8,952 nt of DNA from Lachnospiraceae bacterium (GCA_014804495.1 JAAUZS010000073.1:1-8952); one strand, 5' to 3'; shown: positions 1 to 6,535, counted from the stretch's first letter. Notes: generated by a model from the sequence alone, not told the origin. Numbers and translations are program-made.

Positions 1-38
1 TTGTGTCAAAATCTAATTTAATTCACCATAATAAAATC

Positions 39-70
39 AGACGGACAAAAGGTGGTTCTCATGTCCGTCT
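39..70 (-). terminator. Intrinsic terminator ending the leftmost minus-strand gene set
   Basis: A perfect 9-bp inverted repeat (AGACGGACA at 39-47, TGTCCGTCT at 62-70) encloses a 14-nt loop. Read on the minus strand it is followed by GATTTTATTA, a modest U-rich tail. It lies about 150 nt beyond the stop of the multi-pass membrane protein gene and would close that transcript. The tail is imperfect, so termination is inferred. Confidence 0.6.
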
Positions 71-112
71 ATTATTCAAATTACTTTTTCTGCTATGAAC
101 CCAAAATAACTT

Positions 113-211
113 TTATGCGGGACTGATTTTTTGTCCTGTACAAGAACTATTATTTACTCCATCATCAGCATAATGCTTCCATTGGTGTTTTGTTTCACAA
201 TTTTGTTCAAA
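113..211 (-). pseudogene. Short Cys/His-rich open frame without a start, possible gene remnant
   Basis: An open minus-strand frame of 32 sense codons lies between two stops just after the membrane protein gene. It reads FEQNCETKHQWKHYADDG and then VNNSSCTGQKISPA. It has no ATG, GTG or TTG that could start it and no ribosome binding site. The peptide looks protein-like (two Cys, two His, Trp, Tyr) and less like random AT-rich translation, so it may be the tail of a decayed gene. I recognise no family. Apart from this and the terminator at 39-70, I see nothing in bases 1-223. Confidence 0.2.
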
Positions 212-223
212 TTAAGAAGTTAC

Positions 224-871
224 TCAACCGAAATGAAATGGATACAACAATTTAAGAACAAATGCAACAATAACTCCGATTGCCGTCATAATAACTGAAC
301 CTTTAATGGTATTACGTTTCAAAACTGCTAATCCGCAAATAAAGACTATTAGCTCTAAAATTGAGCGCATTCCAAAATAAGTCATACCATAATAAAATGA
401 CATATTAAATAAGAATGCAATTATAATTGCAGAAAGGGCAAACGCCAATTTGCTTTTTCCTTTTGCATACCAACAAATAAACGCCAACAGTGGAGAAATA
501 GCGGTAAAACCAAACCAAATCATCGCATAACTTCTCGGAAAAAAACCAGCTACAAATTTTGAGTATAGATAATAACTTGTAACCATTCCAGTAAAAAATA
601 CAAATACATTTATTGCCGCTCTGATTGAAGAATTACTATAAATTGAAATACATACAGCAATCAGTACCCATATAGCAAAACGCCCTAAAAAATTTCTAAT
701 ATCTAAATATTCAAATATGAAAGGTAATTCATTGCTTGCTGTATTATCTAAGAATTTTGAAAAAGTTCCTAAAACAATTCCCAAAAGTATTATCGCAAAT
801 GTATCAACAACCTGTCTGCTGACAGATATTGGTTTTTCATCACATCGAATAGTATTCAAAAATGACTTCAT
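224..871 (-). CDS. Multi-pass membrane protein, DUF6518-like
   Basis: This encodes a 215-residue integral membrane protein with six or seven hydrophobic segments (about residues 22-38, 63-79, 85-105, 116-135, 140-157, 168-184 and 189-208). A short basic N terminus suggests a cytoplasmic start. The stretch SNELPFIFEYLDIRNFLGR around residues 46-64 and the later YYLYSKFVAGFFPRSYAMIW match what I remember of the uncharacterised DUF6518 family, and the length fits. That assignment is from memory. The ATG is preceded by GGGGA about 10 nt upstream. It is the last gene of a three-gene minus-strand set, 26 nt after the preceding stop, and is followed by the hairpin at 39-70. No catalytic motif is visible, so its function is unknown. 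Confidence 0.85.
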   Translation of the reverse strand: MKSFLNTIRCDEKPISVSRQVVDTFAIILLGIVLGTFSKFLDNTASNELPFIFEYLDIRNFLGRFAIWVLIAVCISIYSNSSIRAAINVFVFFTGMVTSYYLYSKFVAGFFPRSYAMIWFGFTAISPLLAFICWYAKGKSKLAFALSAIIIAFLFNMSFYYGMTYFGMRSILELIVFICGLAVLKRNTIKGSVIMTAIGVIVAFVLKLLYPFHFG

Positions 872-897
872 TACGTCTATTTCCCCAACTTCTTATT

Positions 898-1155
898 TTA
901 TCTCCAGCCCACTTCAAAATGTGGTGGTTCCGGCTCTGTCCAACCACCGGAACAAGTTATGAACACTTCCGCACCTATCTTCAATGCCCAATCTTCTTCG
1001 CCTTCCGGCAATTCAAAAAATACTGCTTCATACGGAATTGCCAGTTCATCCAGCGTCTTTACACAAATAACAGGCACTAATGACTCAAGAGTATGGTCAA
1101 TGATTATCCCGCTCACTATCGGTTGGCTCTCCGTTTTTCTCCACAACAAAATCAT
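898..1155 (-). CDS. Small hypothetical protein overlapping the upstream gene
   Basis: An open frame of up to 85 residues begins inside the last 59 bases of the upstream two-TM protein gene. The ATG at 1155 has only a distant AAAGGG about 13 nt upstream. The GTG at 1116 would shorten the overlap to 20 nt and give a 72-residue product by translational coupling. The shared region is constrained by the other frame, so the GTG start is the more natural reading. The unique part is acidic and ordered-looking: LDELAIPYEAVFFELPEGEE, a short linker, then AEVFITCSGGWTEPEPPHFE. It has no membrane segment or signal peptide. The stop is 26 nt before the next gene, so it sits inside an apparent operon. I do not recognise the family. 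It could be a small cytosolic partner of the flanking membrane proteins, but only position suggests that. Confidence 0.55.
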   Translation of the reverse strand: MILLWRKTESQPIVSGIIIDHTLESLVPVICVKTLDELAIPYEAVFFELPEGEEDWALKIGAEVFITCSGGWTEPEPPHFEVGWR

Positions 1156-1747
1156 CAGATATTATTTTCCCTTTCCATATTGCAAAAATCATGACTGCTA
1201 ATATTCCCATTCCAAAGTATAGAACATTGTGCCTTTTACTAAAAGATATCTGTTTGATAACATATCCGCCCAATATTTCTTTCTGTGGGTTCTTGACCTG
1301 TTCACAGTTCTCATACCACGGAATGTTGGGTTCTACCATCTCTTTTACGATCTGTCCTTCCACATATACACCTTCGCTGCTTCCTGCAATCAGAGCATCC
1401 AAGGCGTCAATTGTGTCTTCATCCGGAATCATGATCCGTATATAATGTGAATCTGCCATAGGAATCGTATAGCACTCATACACAGCTCCCATAGTGATAA
1501 AACCACCGGATGTTCCCAAATCTTTGCCTTGACCACCGATTGTTTGAACATTGACCGTCAGACAGGAGTCAATCGTGCCCGCAACGTAGGCTCCTTCCCG
1601 ATAGTTGTCCATGGATATATCCTCAACCGAAATGCATTGAAACTCCCGATATAAAGATAGGAGCCCATACAGTGTACAATACCCGCCAAGCAGCAGAAAC
1701 AATAAGGTAATTACGAGTTTTTTTGTAATATATATGGTTTTTTTCAT
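1097..1747 (-). CDS. Two-TM membrane protein with an extracytoplasmic domain
   Basis: This 216-residue protein has a basic N terminus (MKKTIYITKK), a first hydrophobic segment at about 11-32 and a second at about 175-191. The central 40-170 region is polar and beta-rich with Gly-anchored strands (GAYVAGTID, GVYVEGQIV). This topology would place the central domain outside the membrane with a short cytoplasmic tail. It has no cleavable signal peptide, lipobox or catalytic motif. The start is supported by AAAGGTG upstream of the ATG. It is the first gene of the three-gene set reaching the terminator at 39-70, and its last 20 to 59 bases overlap the next ORF. It resembles uncharacterised Lachnospiraceae membrane proteins, possibly the DUF6709 type, but I hold that family name weakly. 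Confidence 0.8.
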   Translation of the reverse strand: MKKTIYITKKLVITLLFLLLGGYCTLYGLLSLYREFQCISVEDISMDNYREGAYVAGTIDSCLTVNVQTIGGQGKDLGTSGGFITMGAVYECYTIPMADSHYIRIMIPDEDTIDALDALIAGSSEGVYVEGQIVKEMVEPNIPWYENCEQVKNPQKEILGGYVIKQISFSKRHNVLYFGMGILAVMIFAIWKGKIISDDFVVEKNGEPTDSERDNH

Positions 1748-1786
1748 AATGTCACACCTTTAATCCTCATTTCTTCATATCTATTT

Positions 1787-1814
1787 CCTATAAATCCCAA
1801 AGAAAATTGTCCAA
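1787..1814 (-). promoter_or_regulatory. Possible sigma-A promoter for the three-gene membrane set
   Basis: On the minus strand TTGGAC (1809-1814) and TATAGG (1787-1792) are separated by 16 bp, about 40 nt upstream of the 1747 start. Both hexamers match consensus at four of six positions. In AT-rich DNA this is only suggestive. Confidence 0.35.
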
Positions 1815-1865
1815 AACATTGACATGTATTATCTGTCCCGGATAAAATAAAATGAAGAAAACAGA

Positions 1866-1896
1866 GAAAAATGAATTAATCGGTTTACTCCCGATT
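1866..1896 (-). terminator. Terminator overlapping the stop codon of the 53-aa gene
   Basis: AATCGG and CCGATT (plus-strand arms 1878-1883 and 1891-1896) form a 6-bp stem with a 7-nt loop that contains the TAA stop of the small membrane protein. On the minus strand it is followed by AATTCATTTTTCTC. The stem is short but GC-anchored and has a five-T run, so it plausibly separates this small gene from the membrane set downstream. Confidence 0.5.
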
Positions 1897-2046
1897 GTCT
1901 ATAATTTTAGATAATACTTTTCCTACAATTGCAAGTATAAGCATTGTAATGTAATATCGAGGATCTTTTCTTTCCCCAAATATCAGAAAAAGTATAGTAA
2001 CTGTTGCAATTATAATTCCATATATTATTAGAAATTTTCTTGCCAT
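1885..2046 (-). CDS. Small single-segment membrane protein, 53 aa
   Basis: This gene falls below common length cut-offs. It reads MARKFLIIYGIIIATVTILF, then LIFGERKDPRYYITMLILAI and VGKVLSKIIDNRE. There is one long hydrophobic segment (about residues 5-23), a charged turn ERKDPRYY, a second weaker hydrophobic stretch (about 33-44) and a basic/acidic tail. The start at 2046 is chosen because GAGG lies six bases upstream; an in-frame ATG at 2058 would add four residues but has a poorer site. A terminator hairpin overlaps the stop. A perfect TATAAT hexamer lies at 2111-2116 about 65 bases upstream, without a good -35 element. The family is unknown. Its neighbours are the receiver-domain fragment upstream and the two-TM protein set downstream. 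Confidence 0.6.
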   Translation of the reverse strand: MARKFLIIYGIIIATVTILFLIFGERKDPRYYITMLILAIVGKVLSKIIDNRE

Positions 2047-2110
2047 TCCAAACCTCATTGTCTTAATAGATTTTCATGACTTTATCATACACAGTGCTGC
2101 TAATACTTTT

Positions 2111-2116
2111 ATTATA
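2111..2116 (-). promoter_or_regulatory. Consensus -10 hexamer ahead of the 53-aa gene
   Basis: A perfect TATAAT on the minus strand lies between the receiver fragment's stop and the small membrane gene. Hexamers at 16 to 18 bp spacing are far from TTGACA (TAGCAT at 17 bp), so this is a weak or activator-dependent promoter at best. Confidence 0.3.
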
Positions 2117-2136
2117 GGGAATTTGAATATAAAATG

Positions 2137-2280
2137 CTATACATTTATATTAATGTATTTGTATGCTTCCGCCTCATGGCTTTTCCGTGCTATATATATT
2201 TCGTATCCCTGTCTTTTCATAGCAAAAGAAAGCCCGTTAATCAGGCTCAAATCATCCCCAACAAAGAAAATATGCTTCAT
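2137..2280 (-). pseudogene. Truncated response-regulator receiver domain (first 47 codons)
   Basis: The frame reads MKHIFFVGDDLSLINGLSFA and then MKRQGYEIYIARKSHEAEAY before a short non-family tail and a TAG stop. This is the beta1-alpha1-beta2 start of an OmpR/VanR-type receiver domain. It has the acidic pair D9-D10 that binds metal, where intact relatives read V-E-D-D (here V-G-D-D). The phospho-acceptor Asp, the switch residues and the whole DNA-binding domain are missing, and no continuation appears in any frame of the next 90 bases. A strong ribosome binding site (GGAAGGGG, six bases before the ATG) remains. The start is 25 nt after the CPBP protease stop, so it would be co-transcribed. 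It is most likely a deletion stump. A short translated peptide is possible but could not act as a phospho-switch. Confidence 0.7.
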
Positions 2281-2305
2281 TTATTTCCCCTTCCTTAAGA
2301 ATTTA

Positions 2306-3094
2306 TCACTTTCTTCCTTGCTTTTTTAAGAATACAAAAAGGACAATCAAAATCACATTGACAAACAACACAATAATGCTTCCCTCGATTTTGCACGCCC
2401 CACCGGATAAAATCTCATTTCCGGTAAAAGTCGTAATCAGCAGGTTGGGATAATCATCAGCAAGCGACACACCACCCAAAACCAATGCGCCAATTCCATT
2501 CCATAAAAAATGCATGATAGTGGGCGCTATAATAGAGCCACTGTATTCAAGGACTATCGTCATGAGCAGGCTCATGGTAAGCACATTTAATACCGGAACA
2601 ACTCCTGCTTCAAACGCCCCGCCATGCAATGCTGTAAAAAGTGCTGTAGTAACAATCGCGGCCGCAATTATATTGTGTTTTTGCTTTATCATTTGATACA
2701 GATAGCCCCGGACAAGAAGCTCCTGCATAATTACATTCAAAAATGCTGCTAACATCCAAACAGGAAATAAATCAATTGAGTTCACTCCATCAAAATGAAT
2801 AATCTTTGCTATGTACATTACCAAAACAGGAATTGCCAGCCATACAATCCCCGTGATTATTCCCAATGCCACTCCTTTGACCGGATTATCGAACAGATAT
2901 AATCTTACACTTTTCTTCTCCATTAGCCAGAAAAAGAAGGTAAAAGCTATTATTGTCAATAATGGCATAATTTCTGCCCACAATCTCCATATAGCCGGAT
3001 TTTCCGAAGATGATAACGGCAATATGGAAGTTAATATCGCCCAGCCCAGAAAAAATCCTATAAATTTTATGATTGAAAATGCAATTTTTTTCAA
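2306..3094 (-). CDS. CPBP family intramembrane metalloprotease (CAAX/Abi-like)
   Basis: This 262-residue multi-pass membrane protein shows the three CPBP signatures in order. They are E-x3-R at E125-R129 (in MQELLVRG), F-x3-H ending at H157 (in FTALHGG), and H-x3-N at H195-N199 (in HFLWNG). The hydrophobic segments cover roughly 5-25, 42-58, 76-98, 110-125, 142-158, 170-190 and 237-257. In the family these residues form the active site of Rce1-like glutamate-dependent proteases, which cleave within or near membranes; bacterial members are tied to bacteriocin immunity and peptide maturation. The first Glu of the usual E-E-x3-R pair is Gln124 here. The start is a TTG at 3094, fixed by a clear GGAGG eight bases upstream. 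The receiver-domain stump follows after 25 nt. The substrate is unknown and no bacteriocin precursor is visible nearby. Confidence 0.9.
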   Translation of the reverse strand: MKKIAFSIIKFIGFFLGWAILTSILPLSSSENPAIWRLWAEIMPLLTIIAFTFFFWLMEKKSVRLYLFDNPVKGVALGIITGIVWLAIPVLVMYIAKIIHFDGVNSIDLFPVWMLAAFLNVIMQELLVRGYLYQMIKQKHNIIAAAIVTTALFTALHGGAFEAGVVPVLNVLTMSLLMTIVLEYSGSIIAPTIMHFLWNGIGALVLGGVSLADDYPNLLITTFTGNEILSGGACKIEGSIIVLFVNVILIVLFVFLKKQGRK

Positions 3095-3149
3095 AACGAA
3101 TACCTCCGCAAATTTGAAGTCGGTGCTACATGATTGATATACGTATTAT

Positions 3150-3174
3150 TCCCAAAATAAGTAAATGTTTGGGA
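3150..3174. repeat. Inverted repeat upstream of the CPBP protease gene
   Basis: TCCCAAA (3150-3156) and TTTGGGA (3168-3174) form a 7-bp inverted repeat with an 11-nt spacer, extendable by TTAT/ATAA with one bulge. No T-run follows on either strand, so it is not a convincing terminator. Its position 56-80 bases upstream of the protease start would suit an operator. The rest of 3095-3282 shows no gene I would call. Confidence 0.35.
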
Positions 3175-3282
3175 TAAAAGATATGAACCAACCTGCTGCT
3201 CCCATAATTCAGGGAAAAAGCATTGTGTTTAAAATATATAACGATTTTTCTTATATAAAATCTTCGCAAATTTTAATTTATC

Positions 3283-3975
3283 TTATTCAACAATCCAATC
3301 AATTAAATGCTGTATATGTATTTTCATGGTATCTAAGCATGGAACAGGACTTACTTCATCATTAAGCAAAAGCGGTAATTCCGTACAGCCTAGAATAATA
3401 GCCTCAATGCCCTCTTCTTCCTTCATACGTTTTATAATATTTTGAAAACTTTCCAGTGTTTCCTTTTTCACAATACCAAGTTCCAATTCCGAAGATATTT
3501 TACAATTTATATATTCCATCTCCCCCACAGTCGGAATAATAATCTCAATATCACTGCTGTAAAAAGGTCTCTTAAAAAAATCACCTGTCATAGTAAAAAT
3601 AGTTCCAAGTAATCCTAACTTACGTTTATTCAATCGTATTGCCTCATCCCGTGTAACTTCAACAATGCTAACTAACGGAACTGTTGATTGCTCTTTTAAT
3701 CTGTCAAATACAATGTGTGGAGTATTTGCTGATAACGCTATAAAGTCAGCTCCACTTTTTATAAGGCTTTTGATTGCCTGCATTAAATAATCAGTCAATT
3801 CATCATATTTTTGTTCATCGCATAATCTCAAAACGTCAAATACGTTTACGCTCTCAATCGTTAAATTTGGGAAGAAATTTTTCCCGATTATGTTTTGCAC
3901 TCCATAAACAATATCATGATAATAGGGAATCGTTGACTCCGGTCCCATTCCTCCAACCAGTCCCAATTTTTTCAT
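3283..3975 (-). CDS. Aspartate/glutamate racemase family protein
   Basis: This 230-residue protein has the complete family layout. It has an N-terminal MKKLGLVGGMGPEST, a first active-site loop LSANTPH (81-87), the mid-domain LLGTIFTM (122-129), a conserved IIIPTVGEMEYI block, and the second active-site loop LGCTELPLLL with C197. Two-base racemases normally use a Cys in each loop, and some E. coli-type L-Asp/Glu enzymes have Thr at the first position. Here that position is Ala83, so only C197 can act as a thiol acid/base. It may be a single-base or non-racemising member. It is cytosolic and would act on Asp, Glu or a related amino acid. The start has GGGTGA at a good distance, and the gene follows the small kinase gene after 49 nt, probably in one transcript. 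Confidence 0.88.
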   Translation of the reverse strand: MKKLGLVGGMGPESTIPYYHDIVYGVQNIIGKNFFPNLTIESVNVFDVLRLCDEQKYDELTDYLMQAIKSLIKSGADFIALSANTPHIVFDRLKEQSTVPLVSIVEVTRDEAIRLNKRKLGLLGTIFTMTGDFFKRPFYSSDIEIIIPTVGEMEYINCKISSELELGIVKKETLESFQNIIKRMKEEEGIEAIILGCTELPLLLNDEVSPVPCLDTMKIHIQHLIDWIVE

Positions 3976-4024
3976 AACATCACCCTTTCAAATTTGTTTT
4001 TTACCAGACAAGTTAAAGTCTGTG

Positions 4025-4561
4025 TCATGAATGTTCTTTCACATATTGTAGGAACTCCGGCGTTTTTGACCAGTATTTAATGCCCCAATTCTCAAAGTTC
4101 CATTCTTCCATGTAATCATTACACTCAAAATCAATATAATAAATTTCTCCATTCTGCACCACAAAGTTTGTCGGGAAGTAATCTATATTGGTATGGGCGG
4201 CATACAGCAAAGCGCACATTGCACGCAACTGTTCAACATAGACAGATTCCATCTTATCCTGCAAAACCAACTCGTAAATGGTATCGCCATCAATAAACTC
4301 TTTCAAAATGCGTTCATTTTTTATATCAACATCAATCAGCGCAGGAATCTTTATCCCGATTTCTTTTAGCCTATTATAGTCATTTAACTCTGCTTCAATC
4401 TTATTCCCAAACTGGTAATAATCACAGGGTTCATGGTGGATTTGCTTGAGAACGTATTTCTGAGTTCCGTCACTTGCCAGATAAGAATACCCGCCTTTTC
4501 CCTTTCCTAATAACTTAAGTATTTCATACTCTTTTTGATTTACGTCCATTTTCTTGTCCAT
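4025..4561 (-). CDS. Minimal protein-kinase-fold protein (Bud32/RIO-like), 178 aa
   Basis: The frame reaches a GTG at 4570, but the ATG at 4561 has AAAGG eight bases upstream and is preferred; positions here count from the GTG. Visible kinase elements are a glycine-rich loop LGKGKGGYSYL (21-31), ATP-anchoring K42 in VLKQ, a helix-C Glu candidate at 59 or 61, a catalytic loop around H126 with D130 and N135 (NIDYFPTN, the D-x4-N spacing), and metal-binding D147 in YYIDFECN. Only about 34 residues follow, including EEWNFENWGIKYWS. The usual C-lobe is therefore almost absent, as in Bud32-like or small-molecule kinases. It is probably an active ATP-dependent phosphotransferase of unknown substrate. 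Its neighbours are the APH-fold kinase 90 nt upstream and the racemase 49 nt downstream. Confidence 0.82.
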   Translation of the reverse strand: MDKKMDVNQKEYEILKLLGKGKGGYSYLASDGTQKYVLKQIHHEPCDYYQFGNKIEAELNDYNRLKEIGIKIPALIDVDIKNERILKEFIDGDTIYELVLQDKMESVYVEQLRAMCALLYAAHTNIDYFPTNFVVQNGEIYYIDFECNDYMEEWNFENWGIKYWSKTPEFLQYVKEHS

Positions 4562-4660
4562 AATTGTCACCTTTAAATTCCAGTATCAACAACTCATACT
4601 CTTTCTTACATTTACCATGCGTAACCCCATATCAAGATAAACAAGGTAAAAACATAATAT

Positions 4661-5614
4661 TTAATTCAATTTTCCAAATTGTTTCACCAATACTTCCGTT
4701 GTCCAATTATATTGATCCATAGTCTCATACTTTCTGTATCCACATTCTATTGTCATCGAAAGCATCAGATAAATATCGTACCATAATGCTCTTCTGTGTT
4801 GATGTTCATTTAATGATTCAATGCCATAGCCTTCTTGAAATCCGGAATTAGGTGCATATGTTCTAAACCCTACCTCCATCAATGGATCTGCCCACAGAAC
4901 TCTTTCCCAGTCAATAATTCCTACAACATTACCGTTTTCAACAAAAATATTCCCATCCCAACAATCCCAATGAACAAAGCTCGGCTCTGATACTTCTTCA
5001 AAAACAGCCTTATCCCGTTCTAATTTTCTAATCAGTTCATCGGGTGATATCTTTATATCCACATTAGCCCACTTTCCATCTTCCAACATGGCTTCCATCA
5101 TCTTATAAAATACAGAATACCATTCTGCCCCTTGATATTCCGGCAGCCCCGGATAACCAAAGCAAGGGCATGGAATGCTGTTTACGGAATGAATCATTCT
5201 GCCAGTCTCACTATAGATATAATCTATTTGTTCGGAAGTAAGGGTCTCTTTAATTGAATTCAAACTTTGACCACTGAGTTTTTCCATGAAAAAATATGGG
5301 GATTCACAAATTGTACCACTGTCATCATAGCCATATATCTTTGCAACAGGCACGTTACAATTTTCTCTTACAATCCTCATCGCCTGTACTTCACTGTGCA
5401 TAATATTTTGTTCATAAGTCATAACCCTGACTTCTTTTGACGGAGCAATTTTCAATACCGTTTTCTTACCATTGGTAAGCTCCACTTCATACGCAATATT
5501 GAAATAGCCTTCTGTAAGTTCTTTGTAATCTTTCAATTCCAGTGGTGCAAAAAACTTTTCCACCATTTTCCTTATTGTATCACTGTTCTGTCTGTTCTTT
5601 GTTACACTCTCCAT
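4661..5614 (-). CDS. Aminoglycoside phosphotransferase (APH) family kinase
   Basis: This is a cytosolic small-molecule kinase of the APH/choline-kinase fold. An in-frame ATG at 5629 exists, but the ATG at 5614 has GGAG nine bases upstream and is preferred, giving 317 residues; numbering here is from the longer form. Visible features are TEGYFNIAYEV (39-49) as nucleotide loop, K60 in TVLKIAP, E80 on the following helix, the FMEKLSG hinge (114-120), the catalytic FVHWDCWDGN (218-227; H220, D222, N227), and IIDWERVLWADPLMEVGF (238-255) with metal-binding D240. All key residues are present, so it should be active. Most genomic members phosphorylate unknown hydroxylated metabolites rather than antibiotics, and aminoglycoside resistance cannot be claimed from sequence. 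A promoter-like pair lies at 5655-5683. Confidence 0.88.
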   Translation of the reverse strand: MESVTKNRQNSDTIRKMVEKFFAPLELKDYKELTEGYFNIAYEVELTNGKKTVLKIAPSKEVRVMTYEQNIMHSEVQAMRIVRENCNVPVAKIYGYDDSGTICESPYFFMEKLSGQSLNSIKETLTSEQIDYIYSETGRMIHSVNSIPCPCFGYPGLPEYQGAEWYSVFYKMMEAMLEDGKWANVDIKISPDELIRKLERDKAVFEEVSEPSFVHWDCWDGNIFVENGNVVGIIDWERVLWADPLMEVGFRTYAPNSGFQEGYGIESLNEHQHRRALWYDIYLMLSMTIECGYRKYETMDQYNWTTEVLVKQFGKLN

Positions 5615-5654
5615 TGCACTTATCTCCATTTATCTGAATAATAGTTCCTGCTTT

Positions 5655-5683
5655 AATTTAATAGTTTGATTATGCAAGCGCAA
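5655..5683 (-). promoter_or_regulatory. Possible sigma-A promoter for the APH-kinase-racemase run
   Basis: On the minus strand TTGCGC (5678-5683) and TAAATT (5655-5660) are 17 bp apart, about 40 nt upstream of the chosen APH start. The spacing is ideal. The -10 is four of six to consensus and the -35 keeps only TTG and one C position. Confidence 0.35.
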
Positions 5684-5692
5684 ATAGCACTG

Positions 5693-5729
5693 CATAAAAC
5701 GGAACATTGCCGACCAATGTATAAGTTCC
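5693..5729 (-). terminator. Possible terminator after the DUF3879-like gene
   Basis: GGAACATTG (5701-5709) can pair with CAATG and GTTCC within 5715-5729, leaving a six-base bulge on one arm. On the minus strand the structure is followed by GTTTTATG. The bulge and the short T-run make it a weak candidate. Confidence 0.35.
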
Positions 5730-5752
5730 AATATTTCCTTATATGTAGTACA

Positions 5753-6463
5753 TTATATCTGTATATCTAATGAACTGCCAGAAACGGATGACCTTTTCAC
5801 AAGTTTATTACCACTTTTGGCAAGCTGGCTTTCTACACTTTCTCTTGTAATGCCATCCAATGCTCCAGATGGGATTGATTTTCCAATTTCCCAACTTGGA
5901 TCAGCTGCTTTTGCTGCGGATATAAATGCCTGCCGGTATGCCCGCTCATACTGTCCCATAGTATATCCTGCCGCTAATCGGTCATCTTTCTTCGTCTTTC
6001 TGTACAGATTATCATATACATCCGTGCGTCTTGTGGTATCGCCATTTAAGACGCCATTCTCACGCAGGAATTCTTTCTTAGTCTGCTCGAACATCTCATC
6101 CTTACTGCTTTCTGAAATGGAAATGATACGTTTCTGACGGCCTGCGTTTTCGTCCGTCAGTACAAGTCCGGCAAGCCCATTTCTGGGATTGATATAATCT
6201 CCGTCCTTATCATAACATTTCATGGAATTTTTAATGCACTGGATATTGGTGTACATTGTACCATTTCCTGCCCGCATCATTTCTTTTATTACCGCCTTGT
6301 ATTGCTTGCTGTTCGTATCAATACCCGCCGCTTTTAACTGTGACTGTATAGAACTGCTGTTTAACTGCGACAACTGAAAGCTGCCCGTAATACTTTTGCC
6401 TTTTGTGCTTTTTGTCCCAAACATACTTTGAAACAAAAAACTGTAATCTGTAATTTTTGACAT
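5753..6463 (-). CDS. Lachnospiraceae-type soluble protein, DUF3879-like
   Basis: This encodes a 236-residue hydrophilic protein. The ATG at 6463 is chosen because a strong AAGGAGG lies eight bases upstream; the longer frame from 6484 would start before that site. It opens MSKITDYSFLFQSMFG, then a Ser/Gln-rich segment (about 20-45), AAGIDTNSKQYKAVIKEMM (45-63), a DKDGDYI stretch (85-91) like an EF-hand loop lacking one Gly, GLAGLVLTDEN (96-106), and a charged helical second half with YDNLYRKTKKDDRLAAGY and QYERAYRQAF. There is no signal peptide, TM segment or enzyme motif. I associate it from memory with the uncharacterised DUF3879 family, unverified. The gene lies behind a 20-bp direct-repeat array and is separated from the DUF6033-like gene by a divergent HEPN gene. 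Function unknown. Confidence 0.85.
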   Translation of the reverse strand: MSKITDYSFLFQSMFGTKSTKGKSITGSFQLSQLNSSSIQSQLKAAGIDTNSKQYKAVIKEMMRAGNGTMYTNIQCIKNSMKCYDKDGDYINPRNGLAGLVLTDENAGRQKRIISISESSKDEMFEQTKKEFLRENGVLNGDTTRRTDVYDNLYRKTKKDDRLAAGYTMGQYERAYRQAFISAAKAADPSWEIGKSIPSGALDGITRESVESQLAKSGNKLVKRSSVSGSSLDIQI

Positions 6464-6535
6464 AACTTTGTCCTCCTTGACCATTTTCTTAAAATCCGTT
6501 TTTATTTCTGCGCATATATTTCACTGTCACTCTTA

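Noticed and set aside
3198..3215. Hairpin TCCC/GGGA after the racemase gene
   Set aside because: Only four base pairs; too weak to call a terminator.
3165..3365. Plus-strand open frame of 66 codons between the racemase and CPBP genes
   Set aside because: It overlaps the racemase end, has no ribosome binding site and begins inside an inverted repeat.
4661..5614. Aminoglycoside resistance gene
   Set aside because: The fold and catalytic residues are clear, but nothing identifies aminoglycosides as the substrate and no known resistance subclass is recognised.
5817..6137. Plus-strand open frame of 106 codons
   Set aside because: It lies wholly antisense to the DUF3879-like gene, which has a strong ribosome binding site; the product is not protein-like and no initiation signal is present.
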